Part shown: positions 27,976-36,748 of the stretch, one piece after another
Layout: each line of letters opens with the position of its first letter
Numbering within the stretch: the first letter of the stretch is position 1
Assembly: GCA_016711045.1 (NCBI GenBank)
Contig: JADJTT010000007.1
Location: 1-64,000, forward strand
Direction of reading: 5' to 3'
Length of the DNA: 64,000 nucleotides
Source: Saprospirales bacterium
Lineage (GTDB): Bacteria > Bacteroidota > Bacteroidia > Chitinophagales > Saprospiraceae
Notes under the pieces: generated by a model
What the model was told of the DNA's origin: nothing
What the model saw: only the letters and a program-made list of their open reading frames with translations
The model's database searches: none
Made by a program: the position numbers and the translations under genes

Positions 27976-29080
27976 ATGACAACTGATCAGCTTAAAGCAC
28001 TAAAAGCCCGTTTGGGATTGTTAAGGAGGTATCTTTGACGTCGGTAACCGGTTAATTCAAATTGAAGAAAAAGAACAGCAATCCCTGGACCCCAAGTTCT
28101 GGGAGGACCCCAAGAAAGCCGAAGTAATACTTAAAGAACTAAAATCCCACAAGAACTGGGTACAGACTTACCGGGCAGTGGAAATGCTCGTGGATGATGC
28201 AGAGGTATTGCTCGATTTTCAAAAAGAAGGCGACGTCACGGAAGAAGAGGTAGATGCCAAATACCAGGAAACGCTGGAGGCAATGGAAGACCTCGAATTC
28301 CGCTCTACCCTCGATCACGAAGAGGACGAACTTAGCGCTATTCTGGAGATCAACGCCGGTGCAGGAGGAACGGAAGCCTGCGACTGGTCTGAAATGCTGC
28401 TGCGCATGTACCTCATGTGGGCGGAAAAAAGCGGGTACAAAGTATCTCAACTCAATCGTCAGGACGGCGACGTGGCGGGTATCAAATCTGTAGAACTGGA
28501 AATTGCGGGCGACTATGCCTACGGCATGTTAAAGGGAGAGAACGGCGTACACCGCCTTGTTCGGGTTAGTCCCTTCAATTCGCAGGGTAAGCGCATGACT
28601 TCTTTCTCCTCCGTGTTTGTACACCCCCTCATCGACGACCGCATCGAAGTGGAGATCAATCCTTCCGACCTGGATTGGGATACCTTCCGCTCCTCCGGAG
28701 CCGGTGGGCAGCACGTCAATAAGACCGAATCGGCCGTCCGGGTGCGTCACCTTCCTTCCGGGATCGTAGTAGAATGCCAGGAAGAACGCTCGCAGCATAT
28801 GAACAGGGATAAAGCCCTCCAAATGCTCAAATCCCGCCTCTATGAGCGGGAATTACAACTGAAAATGGAGGAAAAGGACAAAGTAGAGGCCCAAAAGATG
28901 AAAAATGAATGGGGGTCCCAGATCCGAAGCTATGTGCTGGATGACCGCCGCGTGAAGGATCATCGTACCGGTTATCAAACCAGTCAGACCGATGCCGTGC
29001 TCGGTGGCGATATTGACGCCTTTCTCAAAGCCTTCCTGATGGGGGCAGGCGCTACCACAGATGGGAGTGAGGAGGAGTGA
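27976..29080 (+). CDS. prfB: Peptide chain release factor 2, with programmed +1 frameshift
   Basis: Terminates translation at UGA and UAA. The ATG at 27976 is followed by 20 codons (MTTDQLKALK ... RRYL) and an in-frame TGA at 28036. Shifting +1 at CTT TGA C joins to DVGNRLIQIEEKEQ and runs to 29080, giving about 367 residues. The main body has the GGQ peptidyl-hydrolysis motif SSGAGGQHVNKT and the RF2-type anticodon-like region. An internal Shine-Dalgarno, AGGAGG, lies 3 bases before CTT, the classic stimulator. The gene autoregulates: low RF2 favours frameshifting. The stop is followed directly by a 32-bp inverted repeat. Confidence 0.97.
28024..28039 (+). promoter_or_regulatory. prfB programmed frameshift site
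   Basis: AGGAGG, then TAT, then CTT TGA C. Same order and spacing as in Escherichia coli prfB (AGGGGG TAT CTT TGA C). The TGA is in-frame codon 21, and the +1 frame continues the RF2 sequence. Confidence 0.96.
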
Positions 29081-29159
29081 TAGTTTTTAATTTTCAGTTT
29101 TCAATTTTCAGCTATTTTTTTGATCAACTGAAAATTGAAAACTGAAAATTAAAAACTAT
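29080..29159. repeat. 32-bp perfect inverted repeat after prfB
   Basis: Arms 29080-29111 and 29128-29159, exact complements, with a 16-base loop. The units AGTTTTT, AATTTTC and AGTTTTC are the same family as at 11.9 and 24.4 kb. The left arm begins at the last base of the prfB stop codon. Confidence 0.9.
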
Positions 29160-29189
29160 TTCGTTTCTTCACTCCCTCAACCCATAGCC

Positions 29190-30080
29190 ATGTTTACCCC
29201 TGAGCGCCGCAAGTGGATATTCCGGCTCCTTCAATGGGCTACGGTAGGCGTCCTGTTGGGACGGGCCTACCAGCATTGGTTTTGGGATGCCCCTTACCGC
29301 TCGTTGCTTTGGGATGAATCCTTCATGACCCCGATCCTGGAGCGGTTGTTTGGCATTTCCTGGACCGATTATGCGGGCAATGTGCGGATCGACCAGGGTA
29401 TTCAGGTAGCGATGCGGATCATTGGGAGCGTATTTGGGATAGGCGCCGTGGTAGCGGCATTTCCCCGGTTTTTTCCTCCCCGGGTTTGGAAGTTGTGGGT
29501 GGGCTTGTCCGCCTGGCTTGGCTTTCTCGCTTTCCTGTACTATAAGGAGCAAAATTATCAATTCGGCCAGTTTATTGAATACGCGTTGCAGGCTGCCACA
29601 CCTCTCTTTTTTTACATATTGGTGCAACGCGGGGAGTTAAACATATCCTGGGGCCGTTGGATGCGGGTGGCTACCGCCCTTACTTTTACGGGGCACGGGC
29701 TATATGCGATTGGGTATTACCCGCGGCCGGGGCATTTCACCACGATGGTCATCAATGCGATGCACATTCCACCCGACTGGGCCAACCAATTGTTGTGGAC
29801 GGCCGGAATACTGGATTTTGTGGCGGCCCTGTGGGTGTTGCTGATCATTCCCGGACGTGGGTACGCGCTGGCCTATTGCATTTTCTGGGGTTTTCTTACT
29901 TCGGTGGCACGCGTATGGGCTAATTTCTACCCTGACTTCTGGGCAGCTTCCCTGCATCAGTGGTTTTTTGAGTTCGTCTATCGAACGCCTCATTTTCTGA
30001 TCCCCGCTGCCATTTTCCTGTTAGGTCCGCCCCCCCGGCGACGCCGGTTAAATCGCCAAAATCTCCGCCAGGTTCAATAG
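29190..30080 (+). CDS. Multi-spanning membrane protein of unknown function
   Basis: 296 residues with six to seven hydrophobic spans (for example VGVLLGRAYQHWFW at the start, VWKLWVGLSAWLGFLAFLYY, LLWTAGILDFVAALWVLLII and HFLIPAAIFLLGPPP) and a very basic tail ending RRRRLNRQN. Rich in Trp and Tyr. I do not recognise the family; it weakly recalls DoxX-like integral membrane proteins. Its 3' end overlaps the convergent pfkA gene by 33 bases. Confidence 0.75.
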   Translation: MFTPERRKWIFRLLQWATVGVLLGRAYQHWFWDAPYRSLLWDESFMTPILERLFGISWTDYAGNVRIDQGIQVAMRIIGSVFGIGAVVAAFPRFFPPRVWKLWVGLSAWLGFLAFLYYKEQNYQFGQFIEYALQAATPLFFYILVQRGELNISWGRWMRVATALTFTGHGLYAIGYYPRPGHFTTMVINAMHIPPDWANQLLWTAGILDFVAALWVLLIIPGRGYALAYCIFWGFLTSVARVWANFYPDFWAASLHQWFFEFVYRTPHFLIPAAIFLLGPPPRRRRLNRQNLRQVQ

Positions 30081-31052
30081 TTCATCATTGATCCCTTTTT
30101 CCGTTTTGATCGCGGCTTCTAAAGGCGTATAGACAATCTTGTTGTTGACTATTCCGGCCATCACATTCCTTTCTCCTTTCAGCAGTCCGTCGACAGCTGC
30201 GAATCCCAGGCGGCTTGCCAGTACGCGGTCGAAACAACTTGGGGCCCCACCGCGCTGCAAGTGGCCGATAATGGTGAATTTGACATCGTACATCTCGAGT
30301 TTTGGGCGCACTTTTTCGGCGATCTGGCTGGCGTTGCCGTGTTTGTTACCTTCAGCTACGATGACCAGGTAGAAGAGTTTCTGCCGCTTGGCATTCATGC
30401 GCAGGGAGTCGATCAATTCCTCCAGGGGCATATCTTTCTCCGGGATGAGTACGCTTCCTGCACCGCTGCCGATAGCCGTATTTAATGCGATAAATCCGGA
30501 ATGGCGGCCCATGACTTCAATGAAAAACAACCGGTTGTGTGAATCGGCCGTGTCCCGGATACGGTCGACGGCCTCTACAGCGGTATTGACTGCCGTATCA
30601 AAGCCGATGGTGCGATCGGTGCCGAACAAGTCATTGTCGATCGTGCCGGGGATGCCAATAAAGGGAATATCGAATTCCTGTGAAAAGATATTGGCCCCGG
30701 TAAAGGTTCCGTTACCCCCAATCGCCACACAGGCATCGATGTCGTGGGCCAGGAGGGTTTCATAAGCCGATTGGCGGCCTTCCTGGGTCATGAAACGCAT
30801 GCTGCGGGCCGTCTTGAGCATGGTGCCGCCCCGTTGGATAATGTTGGCCACATCGCGGCGCTCGAGTCGATCCACTTTGCTGTCGATCATTCCTTCATAT
30901 CCTTCGTGGATACCAAATACGTGGAGGTCGTAATAGGTTGCGGTTCGCACCACTGCGCGAATGGCTGCATTCATACCGGGGGCGTCACCGCCGGAAGTGA
31001 AAACGGCGATTCGCTTGATTTCTTTTTGGTTGGTTGCTTTTTTAATTGGCAT
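30048..31052 (-). CDS. pfkA: 6-phosphofructokinase
   Basis: Phosphorylates fructose 6-phosphate in glycolysis. 334 residues. Motifs: IAVFTSGGDAPGMNAAIRAV (ATP site), GGTMLKTARSMRF, IGIPGTIDNDLFGTDRTIGF with the catalytic Asp in TIDND, and EVMGRHSGFIAL. The segment usually written GGDGS/T reads GGNGTFTG here. The Gly after it favours ATP over PPi (PPi enzymes have Asp there), but the Asp that helps bind Mg is Asn. An ordinary group A-like bacterial enzyme otherwise. It is cotranscribed at most with nothing upstream; the kinase-like gene at 31092 is 39 bases upstream on the same strand and may share its promoter. Confidence 0.94.
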   Translation of the reverse strand: MPIKKATNQKEIKRIAVFTSGGDAPGMNAAIRAVVRTATYYDLHVFGIHEGYEGMIDSKVDRLERRDVANIIQRGGTMLKTARSMRFMTQEGRQSAYETLLAHDIDACVAIGGNGTFTGANIFSQEFDIPFIGIPGTIDNDLFGTDRTIGFDTAVNTAVEAVDRIRDTADSHNRLFFIEVMGRHSGFIALNTAIGSGAGSVLIPEKDMPLEELIDSLRMNAKRQKLFYLVIVAEGNKHGNASQIAEKVRPKLEMYDVKFTIIGHLQRGGAPSCFDRVLASRLGFAAVDGLLKGERNVMAGIVNNKIVYTPLEAAIKTEKGINDELLNLAEILAI

Positions 31053-31091
31053 AGTTGGGTTGATTATTGTGGAAAGGGGTGGCTACCGCGG

Positions 31092-31940
31092 TTACATTAC
31101 ATCCTTGAGATGATAACTTACCAATTCGCCAACTGGTTTGGACAGGACCTTTCCGAGATGCAAGTTTCTTTCTTCACAGCATTCGGCCAAGGGGGCTATA
31201 AAATGATGCGCAATAGACCCTACAAAGTGGACCGGTAAATGTGCGTGTCCCTCATATTTGAGTACCTGCCGGTCCAGAAATTTTCCAAAGGACCGCTTAA
31301 CCAGTGCGTGAATGTAGGGATGCGTAGCATTATCTCCAACCCAGGAAGCAAAGGAAGCCAGGAAAAGATTCGGTTTTTCGTTTCCGTATATCTTGTCGAG
31401 TATGTCTGTCTTTCCGCCGGGAAAGCGAATCTGCATCCCTTTCGCCAGTTCAGGGGGCAGCTCCCGGTAAAAATAGGCGCGGATGATCATTTTCCCCAGA
31501 TGACTCCCGCTGCCTTCATCGCCGAGCAGGTAACCGAGGTTTGTCACATTGTCCACGATGTCCCTGCCATCGTAGAGACAGGAATTGGACCCGGTGCCCA
31601 GAATGCAGGCGATGCCTGGCTTTTCTCCACACGTGGCACGGGCTGCCCCGAGGAGATCGTGTTCGATCACCAACCGGGCATTGGGAAAAAACGATTGAAT
31701 CCCTTGTATGATGACCTCAGCCCGCTTTTCATCCCAGCAGCCGGAACCGTAGAAGAATACCTTGGTCACCTCTTTCAGGAAATCCAGGTTGCGAAAGCGC
31801 TCAGCCAGTTCTGAGGAGATCTCTTCTGCCCGGTGCAGCACCGGATTGAAACCGGCGCTGGTTATGGTCTGTTGAGTCCCATCATTTCCAATAAATACCC
31901 AATCCGTTTTGGAGGAACCGCTATCTGCTACGACGATCAT
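31092..31940 (-). CDS. BadF/BadG-type ATPase, N-acetylglucosamine-kinase-like
   Basis: 282 residues. Actin-fold sugar-kinase family. ADSGSSKTDWVFI at the N-terminus is the phosphate-1 loop, ILGTGSNSCLYDG (about 113) the phosphate-2 loop, and NLGYLLGDEGSGSHLGK (about 135) the adenosine/sugar region. The closest well-known relatives phosphorylate N-acetylglucosamine or recover amino sugars from the cell wall; substrate choice is inference. It stands directly upstream of pfkA with 39 bases between, so a sugar-catabolic operon is likely. A TACCTTTG box precedes it. Confidence 0.85.
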   Translation of the reverse strand: MIVVADSGSSKTDWVFIGNDGTQQTITSAGFNPVLHRAEEISSELAERFRNLDFLKEVTKVFFYGSGCWDEKRAEVIIQGIQSFFPNARLVIEHDLLGAARATCGEKPGIACILGTGSNSCLYDGRDIVDNVTNLGYLLGDEGSGSHLGKMIIRAYFYRELPPELAKGMQIRFPGGKTDILDKIYGNEKPNLFLASFASWVGDNATHPYIHALVKRSFGKFLDRQVLKYEGHAHLPVHFVGSIAHHFIAPLAECCEERNLHLGKVLSKPVGELVSYHLKDVM

Positions 31941-31954
31941 ACAAATTTTTGCTG

Positions 31955-31962
31955 CAAAGGTA
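31955..31962 (-). promoter_or_regulatory. -7 box TACCTTTG upstream of the sugar-kinase gene
   Basis: On the minus strand TACCTTTG lies 15 bases before the ATG at 31940, which places transcription start about 8 bases from the start codon. No clear -33 TTG. Confidence 0.45.
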
Positions 31963-32004
31963 GTGTAGGTTTTACACTAAGGGGGAAAATAATGGATTTT
32001 TTTT

Positions 32005-32064
32005 GAGGAGTGAGGAGTGAGGAGTGAGGACAAACATCTCTTCACTCTTCACTCCTCACCCTTC
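32005..32064. repeat. Heptamer inverted repeat, GAGGAGT against TCTTCACTC
   Basis: Three and a half GAGGAGT units (32005-32030), an 8-base spacer, then TCTTCAC/TCCTCAC units (32039-32064). The arms pair over 26 positions with four mismatches that are mostly G-T-type. The spacing is again 7 bases. It lies between divergent genes, upstream of the glucosaminidase-like gene. Confidence 0.85.
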
Positions 32065-32156
32065 ATTAAAAATAAACAAAATGTTTCTTAAAAATTTGAA
32101 TAATAAAACAAAATGTTTATTTTTGAAAATCATTTGATCACATAAAACACTTCCAC

Positions 32157-32936
32157 ATGGCACATTATCAATCTGCATACGGAACAATGGCCGCTGCGGC
32201 TCAGGCGCCCCGGAGAGGGGTGATCGATTGGATCGGGAAATATTGGTTCCAGATCCTGCTTGTTTTATTGGGTTTACATATCTTTCTTCAACGAGATATT
32301 AGTATCCGGGTAAATATGCGTTCGCTGAGCAGCCTGGAATCGACCAGTGGGGAGCGCGCAGCTGAGGGAGCGATGAAAGTACTTCCCGCTTCGCTGAAAT
32401 CCAGCGCCAGGCCTGCAGCTTTTTCCCTGCTTGACCGGGGCGGATCCGGGGAAAATACCCGGCAAGGGGCGGCTTTTTATTACCTGTTGAATCCCAAAGC
32501 GGCCAAAAAGGACAATGTGGCACGGGATATTTTAGTACAGGAACTGGAGCGTTCCAGAAAACTGGTCGAGCGATTTGCTAAGGTGGCATTGGCGGAACGG
32601 GCCAAGTTCAACCTACCTGCAGGCATTATCATGGCCCAGGCTATTTTGAGCAGCCAAAACGGAGCCAGTCCACTGGTAAGCGAGGGCAATAACTACTTCG
32701 GCCAAATGGACGGAAAGAAGGTACGCCACTTTCACTCTGCCTGGGAAAGTTTCCGGGAACACAGTCTGACCATGCGTGGAAATGAATTGGAGGCCCTGCA
32801 GCGAATACCATTGACCGATTATAAAGGCTGGGCAAAAGGATTGCAGGAACTCGGTTTTTCCGCTGAACCTGATTATGCCAAAAACCTGGTGCGAATAGTA
32901 GAAATATTGGACCTGGACCAGTTCGACAGGGTGTAA
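32157..32936 (+). CDS. Membrane-anchored glucosaminidase-domain (GH73/FlgJ-like) protein lacking the usual catalytic Glu
   Basis: 259 residues. One membrane span at about 29-47 (YWFQILLVLLGLHIFL), then a linker, then a glucosaminidase domain (about 125-255): KFNLPAGIIMAQAILSSQNG, EGNNYFGQM, FHSAWESFREHSLTM and YAKNLVRIVEILD. In active GH73 enzymes the MAQAILE segment carries the catalytic Glu; here the position reads Ser (AILSSQ). The protein may therefore bind peptidoglycan without cutting it, or use another acid. A short hairpin follows the stop. No operon partner. Confidence 0.82.
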   Translation: MAHYQSAYGTMAAAAQAPRRGVIDWIGKYWFQILLVLLGLHIFLQRDISIRVNMRSLSSLESTSGERAAEGAMKVLPASLKSSARPAAFSLLDRGGSGENTRQGAAFYYLLNPKAAKKDNVARDILVQELERSRKLVERFAKVALAERAKFNLPAGIIMAQAILSSQNGASPLVSEGNNYFGQMDGKKVRHFHSAWESFREHSLTMRGNELEALQRIPLTDYKGWAKGLQELGFSAEPDYAKNLVRIVEILDLDQFDRV

Positions 32937-33284
32937 AAAAAAGCTACCCCGCGCTTTTGGCAACGGGGTAGAACCACACACTTTGAGAACACCCAATATT
33001 CTTATGCCCGAAGGCTTTTTTGCTTTGCTATAAATTATTGACGAAAAATTCGGTTTGAAGCCACACTTTTTCTGTTATTCTTTTCAATACTAAAAACAGA
33101 AACCCTATTTTAATGTTGATTGTCAATTAGTTAAATTTATTCACAACCTATGTTAATTTTTTTAACGCGTTGGTGGAGGGTTTCGGGTTTCTTGCCCCGG
33201 AGCCCTTTTTTTATTCGATACATCTCGAATTGACCGTGGATTGTTGTTACTTTTGCGACACTTACCGGCCAAAACATTCCACCG
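32937..33284. other. Intergenic region with hairpin and dnaG promoter
   Basis: About 350 bases. A hairpin with arms CTACCCCG (32944-32951) and its complement (32964-32971) follows the glucosaminidase stop but lacks a T-run on the plus strand. The dnaG promoter-like elements are at 33230-33255. I see no reading frame or RNA gene in the AT-rich middle. Confidence 0.5.
33230..33255 (+). promoter_or_regulatory. dnaG promoter, TTG then TACTTTTG
   Basis: TTG at 33230-33232 and TACTTTTG at 33248-33255 match the Bacteroidota -33/-7 pattern with a somewhat short 15-base spacer. The start codon is 29 bases downstream. Confidence 0.45.
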
Positions 33285-35253
33285 TTGATTAGTGACCGAT
33301 CCAAACAGGAGATTCTAGAAGCCGCCAAGATTGAAGAGGTGATCGGCGATTATGTCAACCTCAAGAGGAGAGGGTCTAACCTGGTTGGCCTTTGTCCTTT
33401 CCATCCCGAAAAAACACCCTCTTTTGCCGTTTCTCCCTCCAAAAACCTCTATAAGTGTTTTGGCTGTGGGAAAGCCGGCGATTCGGTCACCTTTTTGATG
33501 GAACACGAACACCTGACCTTTCCCGAAGCGCTTCGTTTCCTTGCCGGAAAATTCGGCATTGAACTCGAAGAAAAGGAATGGAGTCCGGAAGAAAAGGAAG
33601 CCCGGGAGCATACCGAAAGCCTGTTCCTGGTCAATGATTTTGGGCTTAAATACTTCCAGCAACAGCTATTTGAGACCGACAGAGGCAAGAGCGTTGGCCT
33701 TTCCTATTTTAAAAAACGGGGATTCCGGGAGGAAATCATCCGGAAATTCGGACTGGGATTTGCTCCTGATACCACCGATGGGCTTACAAAAGAGGCTACC
33801 CTGGCAGGCTATTCACTGGAGCACTTGCAACAACTCGGGCTTACCTCTGAAAGCCAACGCGATTTTTTCGCAACCGCGTCGTATTTACCATTCACAATCA
33901 ATCAGGAAAGCAGTGGGCTTTGCCGGCCGTACCCTGACCAACGATAAACATAGCCCCAAGTATCTCAACTCCCCGGAGTCGGAGATCTACCACAAAAGCA
34001 AGATCCTCTACGGGATGTTTTTTGCCCAGCGAACCATCCGCAAAGAAGAGGAGTGTATCCTGGTCGAGGGCTATACCGATGTGTTGTCGCTTCACCAGGC
34101 AGGTATCGAAAATGTAGTGGCCTCGTCAGGCACCTCCCTGACAGTGGAGCAGGTGCGCCTGATCAAGCGTTTTTCACCCAACCTCAAGGTGCTTTACGAT
34201 GGAGACCTTGCCGGAAGGAAAGCGGCGCTACGGGGGTCGGATCTGGCATTGGAACAAGACCTGAATGTCCGCGTGGTCTTGCTTCCGGATGGAGAAGACC
34301 CCGATTCCTACCTTCAAAAAGTGGGCGCCGCGGTGTTCCGGGAGTACCTGGACCAAAATGCGGAGGACTTTATTCTGTATAAGACTGCGTCCCTGCTGGA
34401 AGATGCAGGCCACGATCCCATTCGCCGCACGGTGGTCGCGAAGGATGTGCTCAGTAGTGTGGCCCGCATTCCCGATGCCCTTAAGCGGGCCATGTACGTA
34501 AAGGAATGCGCACGTCTGCTGGAAATGGAAGAACAATCCCTGCACAGCGAACTCAACAAACAGATCCGGCAGATCCTCCAAAAGAAACTGAAGGATCAGG
34601 GCGGGGAAGCAGCTTCCGGTTCAGTTGTCCGGGACGATATTCCTACCACCGGGCTCAGCCCGGAAGACGCCGAACGGCTTCGGCAAGAGAGCCGGAAACC
34701 AGGTCCTCCGACTAAGGTCGACCAATTGAGTGAGCGTGATATCGCGCGCATTCTCATTGCCTACGGCGATCAAATCTTCGATAAAGACCAAAATGAATCC
34801 GTTGCTGAATACGTCCTCCGGAACATCGAAGAGGTGATGGAACATTTTGAACATGCGCTGTACCGGCAAGTAGCGGAGCTAACCCTGGAACGCCTGCAGA
34901 ATAAGGAACCGGTCAATACCGCATTTTTTGTACAACATGGAAACGACGCGATCCGAACCCTGGCCATCGATCTGTTGCAAAGTCCGTATGAAATCAGTCC
35001 GGGATGGTCGGCCCGCTTTGATGTATACCAGAAACTGCCCGATGAGAACTTTTTTAAGGACGCCCTTATTAGCGTATGGCAGATCAAGCTGGATAAGTTG
35101 CAGCGCCTGATCGAGGATAATATCAATCAAATGAAAGCGCATCAGGGCCAGGAAGACGAAATGGACTATGTGCTCATTCATCAGCATTTACTCGAGCAAC
35201 GGCAATGGCTGGCCGAACGATTGGGTACCGTGGTGCCTCGCTTTAAAAACTAA
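33285..35253 (+). CDS. dnaG: DNA primase, with two apparent single-base deletions
   Basis: Makes RNA primers at the replication fork. TTG start at 33285 (ISDRSKQEILEAAKIEEVIG is the family N-terminus). CHC2 zinc ribbon CPFH ... CFGCGKAGD (about 40-65), then the core with the TOPRIM motif CILVEGYTDVLSL and the metal-binding VLYDGDLAGRKAA, and a DnaB-interacting C-terminal region. The frame shifts near 33863-33869 (after six T) and back-shifts again near 33906 (three A). Adding one base at each site restores the RNRVVFTIHNQSGKAVGFAG-type sequence expected there. Because dnaG is essential, sequencing or assembly error is the likelier reason. Full length would be about 655 residues. Confidence 0.9.
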
Positions 35254-35357
35254 ATTTATGTCTATTTGTCTATCAATAACTACCCTTTAGCAATTTTCCT
35301 AACCTCTTTCTTCTAAAAATTGGCATATTCACGCCGCTCAAAAAAAAAATCTTGCTT

Positions 35358-36680
35358 ATGAAATTCCGGATACTTTCACTCAGCCTGATGCTGCTGCCTA
35401 TGCTGGCCTTCAGCCAGATGAATCGCATCGAATATGTGGAATACGATCTGCCCAACGGGCTGCACGTCATTCTGTATGAAGACCATTCCACACCCATCGT
35501 GGCAGTTTCGGTCATGTACCATGTGGGCTCTAAAAATGAAAACCCGAACCGCACCGGCTTCGCGCACTTCTTTGAACACCTTCTTTTTGAAGGATCGGAC
35601 AACATTAAGCGCGGGGAATTTGATGATTATGTCCAGAAAGCGGGGGGCATGAACAACGCCAACACGAACTTTGACCGTACGTACTATTTCGAGGTATTGC
35701 CTTCCAATCAATTGGGCCTGGGCTTGTGGCTCGAATCCGAGCGCATGATGCATGCCAATGTGGAAGAGGTAGGTATCGAAACCCAACGCCAAGTGGTGAA
35801 AGAAGAGCGCCGCCAGCGGGTGGACAACCAGCCTTACGGAACCTTTATGGAAGAGAGCATGAAACGCGCATTTACCATGCATCCCTATAAATGGCCGGTG
35901 ATCGGTTCGATGGCGCACCTGGACGCTGCCGAAGAGAAAGATTACAAGCAGTTCTACGCCGACTTTTACGTGCCGAACAATGCCGTATTATCGATTGCGG
36001 GGGATATTAACGTGGAAGAAGCAAAGGCCCAGGTCGAGCAGTTTTTCGCTTCTATTCCTTCCGGTAAAGGCCCGATATACCGTCCAAGTGTGGTGGAGCC
36101 TCCCCTGGCAGGAGAAGTGCGCGATACGGTTTTTGACAATATCCAATTGCCTGCTGTTATTCAGACGTATCGTATTCCCGCACAGGGCACACCGGATTTT
36201 TATGCCGTGAGCATGCTTACCACGCTGTTGTCGCAGGGAGAAAGCTCCCGTTTATACCGCGCACTGGTCGATGAGCAGCAAAAAGCGCTTTTCGTCGGAA
36301 GTTTCCCGTTCAACCTCGAAGATCCAGGTGTATCCCTGGCTTTGGGTATATGCAACATGGGAGTCGACCCTGCGGAGTTTGAAGCCGCCATGGATGCGGA
36401 AATCCGCAAAGTACAGGATGAATTGATAACGGAAGCAGAATTTCAGAAACTGCGCAACCAGACTGAAAACGACTTTGTGACCAGTAATTCGACCGTTGCC
36501 GGAATCGCGGAGAGCCTGGCTAATTACCACATGTACTTCGGGGATGCCAACCTCATCAACACGGAGATCGAACGGTACCTGGCCGTCACCCGGGAGGACA
36601 TTCAACGGGTGGCAAAGGAATACTTCAATCCCGGCAACCGGGTGGTGTTGTATTACCTGCCGAAACCGGCTCAGCCGTAA
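35358..36680 (+). CDS. M16 zinc metallopeptidase, catalytic subunit type
   Basis: 440 residues from the ATG at 35358, with signal peptide MKFRILSLSLMLLPMLAFSQ. Periplasmic or outer-membrane-associated insulinase-family peptidase. The inverted zinc motif HFFEHLLFEGS (H-x-x-E-H, about 73) is complete, with the distal Glu in the EEVGIETQRQVVKEERRQ region. The substrate-binding R/Y segment SQGESSRLYRAL lies in the second half. It is followed after about 70 bases by a second M16 gene lacking the zinc motif, a typical active/inactive pair such as form heterodimers in this family. Confidence 0.92.
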   Translation: MKFRILSLSLMLLPMLAFSQMNRIEYVEYDLPNGLHVILYEDHSTPIVAVSVMYHVGSKNENPNRTGFAHFFEHLLFEGSDNIKRGEFDDYVQKAGGMNNANTNFDRTYYFEVLPSNQLGLGLWLESERMMHANVEEVGIETQRQVVKEERRQRVDNQPYGTFMEESMKRAFTMHPYKWPVIGSMAHLDAAEEKDYKQFYADFYVPNNAVLSIAGDINVEEAKAQVEQFFASIPSGKGPIYRPSVVEPPLAGEVRDTVFDNIQLPAVIQTYRIPAQGTPDFYAVSMLTTLLSQGESSRLYRALVDEQQKALFVGSFPFNLEDPGVSLALGICNMGVDPAEFEAAMDAEIRKVQDELITEAEFQKLRNQTENDFVTSNSTVAGIAESLANYHMYFGDANLINTEIERYLAVTREDIQRVAKEYFNPGNRVVLYYLPKPAQP

Positions 36681-36748
36681 GGGGGAGTTTATGAGTTAAT
36701 TAGTTTATGAGTTTTTTGATTGTCAGTAAAATTCTATACAATACTATT

